From the NCBI GenBank assembly GCA_964019425.1, contig OZ025785.1:1668529-1732528 (forward strand): 64,000 nucleotides of DNA. Direction: 5' to 3'. The translations under genes and the position numbers were made by a program. Position 1 is the first letter of the stretch. Every line of letters begins with the position of its first letter. The notes below the pieces were generated by a model. It was not told where the DNA came from, did not search any database, and worked only from the letters and a program-made list of their open reading frames with translations. Positions 33,078 to 43,500 of the stretch are shown in pieces. Origin of the DNA: Flectonema sp. DT1601. Lineage: Eukaryota; Euglenozoa; Diplonemea; Diplonemida; Diplonemidae.

Positions 33078-36000
33078 TCTGAACCATCTCCACCTTGGGT
33101 TCGAATTGTTTTTGGATCGACTTTTCATCTTCTTCATCTTGTTGTTGTTTTTTTGATATTCCCTTCGTTTGTGTTGCTCTCGTCACTCATTGGCTCTTGT
33201 TATGCCAGAACATTAAAAAAAAAAAAAAAAAAAAAAAAGAAGTATTAATCGACTTGTTTTTCAGTTCTTTTTAATTTTTATATAAACATTGCACGCAGGG
33301 ATTGCTCGGAGTAACTTCACCCATTTGAAAATCTCCTGGCAACCCCTGCGTGCATTGGGGTTTTGGGGTTCTTTTTTCTTTTGTACAAATAACCGGAAGT
33401 CATTTTCACCTAATTTAATATCTTCCGGGTACTGCTTTAATTTGTTCTGTTTTGTTAATTTTCTTGAAAAGAATACTTGCCCTCCATAATAGCGACTGTA
33501 CTTCCTGTCTCGATCGTCCAATCCCACACCCAAACCCATAGCCACCAAAAAAAATAAACAAATAAATAATAGTAATTAAAAAAAAAAAAAACTTCACCGA
33601 CCATTCTTCATGTTTTTTCTCAATTTCGCACATCCCAATCTCTGCCCCTCTTTTTTCAGGTGTACAGTCGCTGAATGAATATTAGTGTCTTGCCTTTTCC
33701 TTTTTTTTAATTTTAATTTTAATTTTAATTTTTTGTTTTTTTTCAACACACTCGCAAGTAAAAACCCTTCTTCCCTTTCCTCATCGTTGAGTAACTTTTC
33801 ACACTCACTCACCGTTTTAATCTCATTAGGGTGGAGGGGGGAATACTTGCACGGAGAGTTTACCTTGATATTCATTTTAGTTTTTACACGCAATGCTTCA
33901 CTTTTCTTAATTGGGTGGTTGTGTATGTTTTTTTCTCGTAAGGTTGGAAAGAAAGGAAATTGTCCGATTTTCCGTCGGTTGGTGTGTCTGTGGAAAGATT
34001 TGTTTTGTTGGAGGAGGTTGTATGTTTCCTTTTCTGGTTTTCTGGTTTTCTGGTTTTCTTTTTTTTTTTTTTTTTTGTGAGATGTGGTTTTTAGGATGTT
34101 TATTTATCTTTTTTTTTTTTTTGGGTGTCCTTGTGTTGGATTCCAAAATGCAAATTAAGTAAAATAAAATAAAATGAATTCCTTTTTCTTTCTTTCTTCT
34201 TCATTCTAATCAGTCCAGTGACCGTTGGTCCTGTCTTGATTAGTTTTGTGGTTGTCAGAAAGAAGTGACCGTGTTCCCTTTTGCCCCCGTGTTGCGGGAG
34301 GTTTGTTTCTGTTTTATATTTTTGGGAAAAAGAGATGAAACCTAAGCTGTGGCAGCGACCTTTTTCTTTTCTTCAATTTGATTCTTTCATTTTGACTTCT
34401 GTTTGTGTGATGTGTCACAACAACTGAGAGGAGCCAACCTGTCAGTGTTGTTGTGTATTCCGCAGACGGATTCGATTCCATCTCATTTTGGAGATGAGAG
34501 AGATGGGAGTCGATTATATTTATTTGGGTCTGCTGTTAGCACAGTTGTACTCTTTTTGTGATTTCATGTATCTTGTTGGTCATGTCTGCTTTGCTTGGTT
34601 TCATCTGCTTCTGCGCGGTCCGAATTCAAGACTGCTGCTTGTTGGGTTTAGAGCAGTGGGTCTAATTAATAGTTGATAATAACTTGTTGAATGTGTGTTC
34701 CCATTATTTATTATCATCATCATCGTTCTTCCCTCAGTTCCTCTGCGAAGTCGCGGAGGGGTATGAGGAAAATGATAAATGTGATGATGATGATGAAAAT
34801 GATGGGTTTTTCTTGAAAACATGTGTATTCCCTGCTTCTGTGGGTGTTTGCTTTGTTTTCTTCCCTTTCCGTTGAATATTAATTTACACTATTCTTTTCC
34901 TTTTTCCTTTTTCCTTTTATTTTTCTTTCTTGTGGGTTGTTGTTGTTATTGTTAACATTATAGTGCACAACACAACACAACCCACAAAAACACATGCTCT
35001 CTCTCCTTCCTGTCTTCTTCTTCTTCATGTCTTCTCATGTATGTTGAAGTGTTAGGTTGGAGGGAAATCACCATCTGGCTTCTCGTTCTTCGTTTCCTCC
35101 GTTTTCGGAGTGGTTGAAGGAGAGGCGATTAATCCTTTTTTTAGGCTAATGTCCTTGTTTTGAGTTCTGTTTTGTTTTGTTTTTTTAGTTTTTTTTATTT
35201 TCATCAGTTCAGTTTATATCGAATATTTGATTGTTAGTTTTTGAGAAGTAAATGTGTTTTGAGTGATCTCCGTTGAAGATAGAGATCGTTGTAAAAGTGT
35301 TTTCTTTTTTTGTTTATTTTACCGTTGATGTGCCTTTCTTGGACAGCTTCGGGTGCATACAACCGACTCCTTCATTTTTTAATCTTCTTCAGCAATACCC
35401 TTCCTTTTGTTTTTTAATTGTAGCCTTACATTATCATTACACCAACCTCCCCAGTTGAAGCATTGCAATTTTTAATTTCCAAAAGAATATCTGAATCTGT
35501 GAAAGTGTGTTGGGTCCTTTTTTGTTTTTATTTTTATTTTTATTTTAATTCCATCTCTTTTTTCCTTCAACCGTTTATCCTCGTTTTTCTCTTTTCGAGT
35601 ACAGGATAAAGAAGGAAGTGAAGTGATGGCGATGAGGCAAGGAATAAAGTGTTTTTCTTAAAAAAAAATAAAAATAAGGCAAGTAACATGGGGGAAACTT
35701 TCCCTGTGTAATCTTCAAAAAAATAAAAAAAAAATAAAAAAAAGGGGTTCCACTCCCCGCTAATCAAAAAAAAAACAAACAAATACATACATACATACGT
35801 ACATAAATAAAAAAAAACAACCAAGAAAAATAAAAATAATAATAACAAACAAAAAAATATAAATAGCAGGGGAACCTCCCTGTGAAAATAAAATAAAAAA
35901 AAAATACAAAAAAAGGGTTCCACTTCCCTAATAATTGATGTGTCTCAAAACGTTTGTTGATGTTGTTCAGATTATTGTCTTCTACAGGTTCAGGAAATTT

Positions 36001-36163
36001 AATGAAAGCCACAAGATGGAGAACAGCAGGGAGGAGGGGGTTCGTTGGGGGGAATAATGTGTTTTGTTTTATTGGGACCCTGAGTACGAGTGATTGGTGT
36101 ATTGTTGTAATTATCTTTTTTATTTCCACAGGCAGCCGTATCGAAAAGTTCTAAACCTAAATC
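32145..36163 (+). repeat. Array unit 9, type D (4019 bp)
   Basis: Three GGTTTTCT and the short TACA tract, as in unit 5. Spacer 33078-36163. Confidence 0.93.
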
Positions 36164-37096
36164 ATGTTCTGGACAACGTTAACGCCGTGGGAGTCCGAGG
36201 AGGAGATCCAACGCGGTGTTGGGAATGAGAGTGGGAGAGGCACCAGTAAGCACGGTGCCTCTCCCAGAAGGGAGCATCAGAGACGGAGAGAGTCTCAGGA
36301 GAGGGAACGAAGGGACTTGCTTCGGGGAGTGAAGGACGCGATTCGTGTTTCGGAAGATCGGGAGCAGCCGGAGGAGCAGCCATCGTTGGTGCAGCCACTA
36401 CTACTACCACAAGAACAAGAAGAACATCAACAGCTACAGCATCAACAGCAGCAGCCGTCACTACCACTACCGACGTTATATCGACCAACGCAGCAGGGGG
36501 CGACTTCGACATTACAACATCAGCAACCTCAGCAAGAACAACGTAGAGGGCAACAACTGCAGCAAGAACAACAACAACAACAACCACTACTACTTCAGCA
36601 TTCAGTACCTCAGCCGCTCACATCACAGCGTGTTTGGGGCGAACCACTGGCACAACCACAACCACAACCACAACCACAAGTACGTGCATTGTCGCTGAGC
36701 CATCCACAAGCGATGATGCCAAACAGACAACCGCGGAGTTCATTCCGAGACCGGATGACCACCGACGCACCAACGGATGGCGACTTCTTCGTGAGACAGC
36801 TTTGTGCATGTCTTCTCGCGACAGTTATTTTGTTGTTATGTGTTGTTTATTTTGCTCGTGCGAACCCCAAAGTCGTTGAAGGATTCGGGGCTTTTTTTTC
36901 CGTTTTTCTTTTCGTAGCGAAATTGTACATTTCTCTTTTCCCTCCTCCTGTACTGATCATTGCGGTGATCAGTAGTTGGTACACGTCTACCGATTGGAAG
37001 GAATTTTTGTTTCGCTTGTGTACTTTTCCCATCCAGGTAGTCGTCTACCTGGGGGGAGTAAGTGGATTGCTGGGAAGTCGCCAGGTTAAGAAATGA
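36164..37096 (+). CDS. Gln/Pro-rich multi-membrane protein, copy 10
   Basis: Translation identical to the reference copy. The LINE begins 1,655 bp after its stop, so this ORF itself is intact. Confidence 0.6.
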   Translation: MFWTTLTPWESEEEIQRGVGNESGRGTSKHGASPRREHQRRRESQERERRDLLRGVKDAIRVSEDREQPEEQPSLVQPLLLPQEQEEHQQLQHQQQQPSLPLPTLYRPTQQGATSTLQHQQPQQEQRRGQQLQQEQQQQQPLLLQHSVPQPLTSQRVWGEPLAQPQPQPQPQVRALSLSHPQAMMPNRQPRSSFRDRMTTDAPTDGDFFVRQLCACLLATVILLLCVVYFARANPKVVEGFGAFFSVFLFVAKLYISLFPPPVLIIAVISSWYTSTDWKEFLFRLCTFPIQVVVYLGGVSGLLGSRQVKK

Positions 37097-38746
37097 TCTG
37101 AACCATCTCCACCTTGGGTTCGAATTGTTTTTGGATCGACTTTTCATCTTCTTCATCTTGTTGTTGTTTTTTTGATATTCCCTTCGTTTGTGTTGCTCTC
37201 GTCACTCATTGGCTCTTGTTATGCCAGAACATTAAAAAAAAAAAAAAAAAAAAAAAAGAAGTATTAATCGACTTGTTTTTCAGTTCTTTTTAATTTTTAT
37301 ATAAACATTGCACGCAGGGATTGCTCGGAGTAACTTCACCCATTTGAAAATCTCCTGGCAACCCCTGCGTGCATTGGGGTTTTGGGGTTCTTTTTTCTTT
37401 TGTACAAATAACCGGAAGTCATTTTCACCTAATTTAATATCTTCCGGGTACTGCTTTAATTTGTTCTGTTTTGTTAATTTTCTTGAAAAGAATACTTGCC
37501 CTCCATAATAGCGACTGTACTTCCTGTCTCGATCGTCCAATCCCACACCCAAACCCATAGCCACCAAAAAAAATAAACAAATAAATAATAGTAATTAAAA
37601 AAAAAAAAAACTTCACCGACCATTCTTCATGTTTTTTCTCAATTTCGCACATCCCAATCTCTGCCCCTCTTTTTTCAGGTGTACAGTCGCTGAATGAATA
37701 TTAGTGTCTTGCCTTTTCCTTTTTTTTAATTTTAATTTTAATTTTAATTTTTTGTTTTTTTTCAACACACTCGCAAGTAAAAACCCTTCTTCCCTTTCCT
37801 CATCGTTGAGTAACTTTTCACACTCACTCACCGTTTTAATCTCATTAGGGTGGAGGGGGGAATACTTGCACGGAGAGTTTACCTTGATATTCATTTTAGT
37901 TTTTACACGCAATGCTTCACTTTTCTTAATTGGGTGGTTGTGTATGTTTTTTTCTCGTAAGGTTGGAAAGAAAGGAAATTGTCCGATTTTCCGTCGGTTG
38001 GTGTGTCTGTGGAAAGATTTGTTTTGTTGGAGGAGGTTGTATGTTTCCTTTTCTGGTTTTCTGGTTTTCTTTTTTTTTTTTTTTTTTGTGAGATGTGGTT
38101 TTTAGGATGTTTATTTATCTTTTTTTTTTTTTTGGGTGTCCTTGTGTTGGATTCCAAAATGCAAATTAAGTAAAATAAAATAAAATGAATTCCTTTTTCT
38201 TTCTTTCTTCTTCATTCTAATCAGTCCAGTGACCGTTGGTCCTGTCTTGATTAGTTTTGTGGTTGTCAGAAAGAAGTGACCGTGTTCCCTTTTGCCCCCG
38301 TGTTGCGGGAGGTTTGTTTCTGTTTTATATTTTTGGGAAAAAGAGATGAAACCTAAGCTGTGGCAGCGACCTTTTTCTTTTCTTCAATTTGATTCTTTCA
38401 TTTTGACTTCTGTTTGTGTGATGTGTCACAACAACTGAGAGGAGCCAACCTGTCAGTGTTGTTGTGTATTCCGCAGACGGATTCGATTCCATCTCATTTT
38501 GGAGATGAGAGAGATGGGAGTCGATTATATTTATTTGGGTCTGCTGTTAGCACAGTTGTACTCTTTTTGTGATTTCATGTATCTTGTTGGTCATGTCTGC
38601 TTTGCTTGGTTTCATCTGCTTCTGCGCGGTCCGAATTCAAGACTGCTGCTTGTTGGGTTTAGAGCAGTGGGTCTAATTAATAGTTGATAATAACTTGTTG
38701 AATGTGTGTTCCCATTATTTATTATCATCATCATCGTTCTTCCCTC

Positions 38747-38751
38747 AGTTC
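38747..38751 (+). repeat. 5' target-site duplication (AGTTC)
   Basis: AGTTC before the LINE matches AGTTC after it. In empty units the motif occurs once, next to the palindrome. The duplication could be 4 or 5 bp, because the tail's final A may supply the first base. Confidence 0.65.
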
Positions 38752-38789
38752 ATTGATTGGTTTATTGATTTCCCAACACAACCCCTAAA

Positions 38790-40499
38790 ATGAAAGTACA
38801 GCCGGTCGGGTCTCTTGATGAGGCCCGATTGTTGTCCCTCTTCAGGAAATTCCTGAGTGAGGAACTGAGTGTTGAGAAGAAGAGAACGAAGAAGAAGAAG
38901 GGAGAGGCGGAAAAAACAGAAGCCAAGTGGCAAAAAGTTAGAGGTCCGCAAAAAATAGAAAGCTCAGCGAAGAGAACAGCCATTGCTCCGGGTAAGAAGG
39001 ACGGATACTATGGCGCCTTACTGAATACGGCGAAGAAGCCTGATACGAAGTCGACCCAGCAGATTAAGACCCCGCTGATTAAGACACCTCCGTTAAAAAC
39101 TCTGCCACCTTCATGGCAGAACATCACTTTACGACCAGAAGACTGGGTTTTACCGGTTGTCACCGCTACGACAGCCTTCTCGAGTATTAGCAATACCTCT
39201 GGTATTTTTATTTGTAACCCAGCAGACGCAGTCCTGGCGTCTCGCAAACAAGGTGACTTTTCAGTCATCACTCACAAACAGTTGGAAGGTAGCACTCGGC
39301 TGACTTTTCCAATAACCATTAACGGAAAAACGTCGTCGCGTACTGGTTGGATCTCGTCCTACGGCAGCACGAAAGCCCCTCTCAGAACCCAACAGAAGTC
39401 TGAGAGAAACGTTAAAAATTGCGTAGTGTTATTTCACGCGCATAAATCTTATTTTGCGGAGAAGGTGGAAGTCACTCCGGACTTTCTGATGACACGCGCA
39501 CGAGCAGCATACCTCAGTGCGTTCGGCGAAGAGATCGACAGTCACCTGGTGTGGCCATCAAAACAGAGGGAAACCTCTAATAAAATTAGAACGGTGAACA
39601 TGCGAATTCCGTGTACGCGCGTTCACAAGCTGTCGTTTGAGGTCACAGTCAACGGCCCAGACGGGTATTTTGTCACATTGCCGAAATTTACCCAGGACAG
39701 TATAGATGCAAAATTAAGCATCATCATGCTACAGACAAACGATCTTCAGCAGGCAAAAAACATCGGGAAGTCCCTCAACTCTCCGGTGACTTTCTTACGT
39801 GGTACAAACAAACTAGGAATAATCTGTTCGGCATCAATGACTGACCAAACACGTTCATCGCTTGGAGAGCTCGCATGTCCTGCTCCACCGGTAGGAGAAA
39901 AATACAGAATCTCTGGTGATCATGTGGGCCGCCTTTCTCGGAGCCAACTATGGCAGATCTGTAATAGCCATGGTTGGGAAATTTCGACCTGCACACACTT
40001 CAGCAGGAAAAATTCGAAGACGAACATGAGGTCTAGTCATTGTATAGTAGTGGCACGGACGTCGCCTCCCAGCTCGGTCCTGTGGGCTGATGACTTCTTC
40101 ATCACAGTGAATGCTGTGTCTTCAACACTTCCAACGCAGAAAGATTTCCCGGCCTTGGGAAAGTCGGATGGGGATGTGGCAATGGATAATAACAGCCAGT
40201 GTTACAAAACACCTATTGACACGCCGATTGGAACCCCTTTACAACTCCCTAGTCAGCCCTCTGAGCCTTCCAATGCTGAGATCATGCAGCAACTGCAGAC
40301 GCTCAACCTTACCATAGATGGATTACGAAGGGAACTGGCCGCGGAGAAAGAAGCAAATCAGAAACTTAGAGATAAACTGGGTAAATCCAACAAAGATCGC
40401 GAACGCCGCAGCGGTAGAGATTCCACCGACCAGCGCCCTCGGGCCAACTCTCACGCTGATATGGCGGCTCAACTGAAGCACAACCAGTCAGCCCAGTAG
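38790..40499 (+). CDS. LINE ORF1 protein (569 aa)
   Basis: Probable RNA-binding/particle protein of the LINE, by position only. There is a Lys/Arg cluster at residues 30-44 (KKRTKKKK) and a Lys/Pro/Thr-rich stretch to about 108. The middle region (110-460) has no domain I recognise and no CCHC knuckle. Residues 495-533 look like a coiled coil (LRRELAAEKEANQKLRDKL), followed by a basic tail. The start is the first ATG, 38 nt into the element. The stop is UAG at 40497-40499 with CAG before and CAAUCA after, matching the UAG-CAR-YYA read-through consensus. ORF2 continues in the same frame with no further stop. Known LINE ORF1 proteins bind their own RNA and may multimerise through coiled coils; that function is inferred here. 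Confidence 0.85.
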   Translation: MKVQPVGSLDEARLLSLFRKFLSEELSVEKKRTKKKKGEAEKTEAKWQKVRGPQKIESSAKRTAIAPGKKDGYYGALLNTAKKPDTKSTQQIKTPLIKTPPLKTLPPSWQNITLRPEDWVLPVVTATTAFSSISNTSGIFICNPADAVLASRKQGDFSVITHKQLEGSTRLTFPITINGKTSSRTGWISSYGSTKAPLRTQQKSERNVKNCVVLFHAHKSYFAEKVEVTPDFLMTRARAAYLSAFGEEIDSHLVWPSKQRETSNKIRTVNMRIPCTRVHKLSFEVTVNGPDGYFVTLPKFTQDSIDAKLSIIMLQTNDLQQAKNIGKSLNSPVTFLRGTNKLGIICSASMTDQTRSSLGELACPAPPVGEKYRISGDHVGRLSRSQLWQICNSHGWEISTCTHFSRKNSKTNMRSSHCIVVARTSPPSSVLWADDFFITVNAVSSTLPTQKDFPALGKSDGDVAMDNNSQCYKTPIDTPIGTPLQLPSQPSEPSNAEIMQQLQTLNLTIDGLRRELAAEKEANQKLRDKLGKSNKDRERRSGRDSTDQRPRANSHADMAAQLKHNQSAQ

Positions 40500-40505
40500 C
40501 AATCA
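40497..40505 (+). promoter_or_regulatory. Candidate stop-codon read-through signal (UAG-CAA-UCA)
   Basis: The nine bases fit UAG-CAR-YYA, the read-through context known from tobamoviruses. Downstream codons stay open in frame into ORF2. An alternative is that UAG is a sense codon in this organism; however, ORF2 itself ends at a UAG (44622-44624), closely followed by UAA. Confidence 0.6.
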
Positions 40506-43500
40506 ATCGCTCCCATTCCTGACAACATATTTCATGAAACAGTAACAGCCCGTATTAACCTCTTACGCTCAGGGATCCACCCTAATCCTGGGCCTCTTAG
40601 GGTACTCTCATGGAATATGAGAGCTTATAAAACATCGCGCTCACATCTTGATGCTATTATCGAAGCTCACGACCCTGATATTATCCACCTCCAGGAAACT
40701 TGGTTGAAAGCAGATGTAACCGATGATCAACTTGGGATTACAGGATATTCATTATTCCGCCGCGATAGGTGCGACTCTTCTAAAATGGGAGGTGGTGGAC
40801 TTCTTTCTTATTTCAAAAAGTCTCTTGGTACGGTCCAATTAGAAGTAGGTAAGCATCCATCCGCTGTTGAGGTTATCCATTGCAGTTTCTCGACTTCCAT
40901 GGGCATATTTAGAACTTTTAATATTTACATCCCACCGAAGGTGTGCCAGCTGCCCTCTTCTATGTTTTTGGGGGATCTAGCAGTAGGTGATTTCAATGCA
41001 CATCATGAATCTTGGTCGCGTCGAATTCCTAAGGGATGCGTCTCTTCAGGAAGGATAGTAAATGAATGGATTATAAATAATGGATTAGCTATTGAACCTC
41101 TGGCTCCTTCTATTCCTGCTCATGGTACAACGCCCGATTTATTATTGCACTCGCCGCAGTTCAAGTGTCTGCGTTCGCTGCAGATTGATGCTGGGCAAGT
41201 TAATTCCGATCATACCCCAATTGTTGCAGATTTTAATGTGACTCCCCTCACTGTACCGGTAGCTATTCCGGCTCATCGTATATGGTTCAAAAACAGTTTT
41301 ACGGAATCTCATTGGTCCTCCTTCTCCGCACAACTTGACTCCCATTGTTTTAGACTTAATAGGATACGATCTTTAAATAAACTCTGTGACAGTTTTGTTC
41401 GAACAATAGAATCTGTTGCGATTGATACTCTTCCAAATAAGTGGCACAAAGAATCTTTCCGGGTTAAACGCAAACATCGCCATTTGGACCCTGAACTTAT
41501 TCTAATCGACGGTTGTAAGAAGGGCTTTAGCTGGACTTATAAGAAATTACGAGAACTGAAAGGAGAGTCAACGGTTATTGAGACCCCGCAGGTGAACGTC
41601 GGAGCGCTCAAACGTCGCTTTTTCCCTGATTCTTCTGACAATCGTCCCTTGCTTATTCCGCATACTTCAAAGGTAGATTTTTCAGAACCCAGTTGCTCTC
41701 CTTTTACAATGGCAGAGGCCCAAGCAGTTTTTAATTCTTTGAAAAAGTCTGACGGCTCCGGTCCGGATTCTATAAGTAACAACATGATTTATCATTTTGG
41801 AGATATGGCTAAGGAAGTTCTCCTACGTATTGCAAACTGGTCTTTCCAGAGAGGAACCTTCCCGAAATGTTTGAAAGTAGCACATGTTCTCCCTATTCTA
41901 AAAGGTAGCAAAAAGGACCCGACTGATGCCGCCTCCTATCGTCCTATCTCTTTGACCTCAGTAGTTGCTAAATTCATTGAATCCCTTGTCCATTTTAGAT
42001 TAGAACATCTGCTGATTTCTAAACTAGACCCTAAACAATCTGGGTTTGTTCCTGGTAGGTCAGCGGAGGAAAATATAGCCGTTATGATCGAAGCTGCAGC
42101 TGAAGTTAAAAACAATTATGAGAAATGTGCAACGATGATTTTCTTCGATATCTCGGGTGCGTTTGATAATGTGGATCACCATATTCTAATGAGTAGGCTT
42201 ACAACACTCATCCCAGTCCCTTATGTAAGGTGGATTGGTAATTTCCTCTCGGACCGAGTAGCGCATCTTCTCCACGGCCATAACCGTACAGGCCCGATTT
42301 CTTGCAAAAAGGGGGTCCCACAAGGCAGTATTCTAGGACCGCTCTTATTCCGTGTGTACGTGAACTCCCTACCGGATGCCATCACAGCCGATTTAAAGCT
42401 GTTATACGCGGATGACTTGACAGTGTTTGTTAGTGGCTCTTCGGTTAGTGATTTGGAATCCAAGGCGAACAATGCCATTGGACAAGTGGAGAACTGGCTC
42501 GCTGATTCAGCAATGTCCCTCTCTCTGAACAAGACTGAATTTTTGGCATTCGGAGGACGTTTCTCAGACAGAAGTATTTGTAGACTTCCAAGACTTTATT
42601 TTCCCTCTACGGTGGACGATATCGACCTTCCCCGTGGCTCTGCCGACTTCATCAGGATACATCAGGATGATGGTGCCGCAGCTCTGCTCAATTTCAAAAC
42701 AGGACCGGTATACCCACTTGCAATTAATGGTAACTACCTTGAGACCCGCTCTCAACTTTCACAAAGGACGCCAAAGGGTTCTTTCGTTCTAAAGGCTGCA
42801 ATCCCTCTAAGGCGTGTGTCGCAGTCGCGGTATCTTGGCATAATTATCGACGATGATTTATCTTTTACATCGCAGTTAGCTCACCTATCAAATACCCTAA
42901 AGCGGGGAATCGGCTTGATTTCGATAGTTTCATCTTTTAAAATCAAAACGGAAGTTCTCCGACAAACAATCTATGGGCTGATCCTCTCTAGGGCCTATTA
43001 CGGACTAGCTTCTTATGCACCCTATATCAAGCAGAATTCTTTGAAACTTATTGAGAATACACTTCGTTCACTTCAACTAAGACTGACGGGATGCTCCAAA
43101 TCGACCTCCTCAACTGCATTATCGGTAGAATCTAGTATTCCCCCGTTCAAACTACACGTGGCTAAAGTCCTGGCTTTATCCTACGAACGTTTCCTGAGGC
43201 TCCCAGACGATTGCCCGACTCGGTCGTTGGTTCACCCTGAAAAGTCTAGCTCGTGGAAACTGTACGCAGAACCCCATGCCAAGACTTATGTGACCCCTAA
43301 TGAAAGATCAATGCTCTGCCTACCGCATCACCAGACTCCTTGGGGACCACCCCCGGATGTTATTATCAATTCCTGGGCAGATTTCCGTAAGTCCATGGAC
43401 CCATGCAAGAATTTGTTAGCTGCACTTGGAAAAATTAAGACCCTCCCAATGTCAGTGGCCTCGCTGTATACAGATGCTTCCTACTTCCAAGATAAAGAAA

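Larger units (their letters stand above)
20043..36163 (+). repeat. Higher-order repeat, copy 2 (units A'-B-C-D)
   Basis: Same 16,121-bp length and marker order as the block at 3922. The first unit (A') differs from A at two places that cancel in length: two rather than three GGTTTTCT, and a duplicated 8-mer ATCGTTCT at 22612-22627. The block is therefore not a verbatim copy, which argues against a simple assembly duplication and for unequal exchange plus gene conversion. Confidence 0.88.

Noticed and set aside
3922-36163. Assembly duplication as the cause of the exact 16,121-bp repeat
   Set aside because: The blocks differ at two independent 8-bp markers, and the LINE, edge unit and unit 1 carry private variants. 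Long reads should still confirm copy number.
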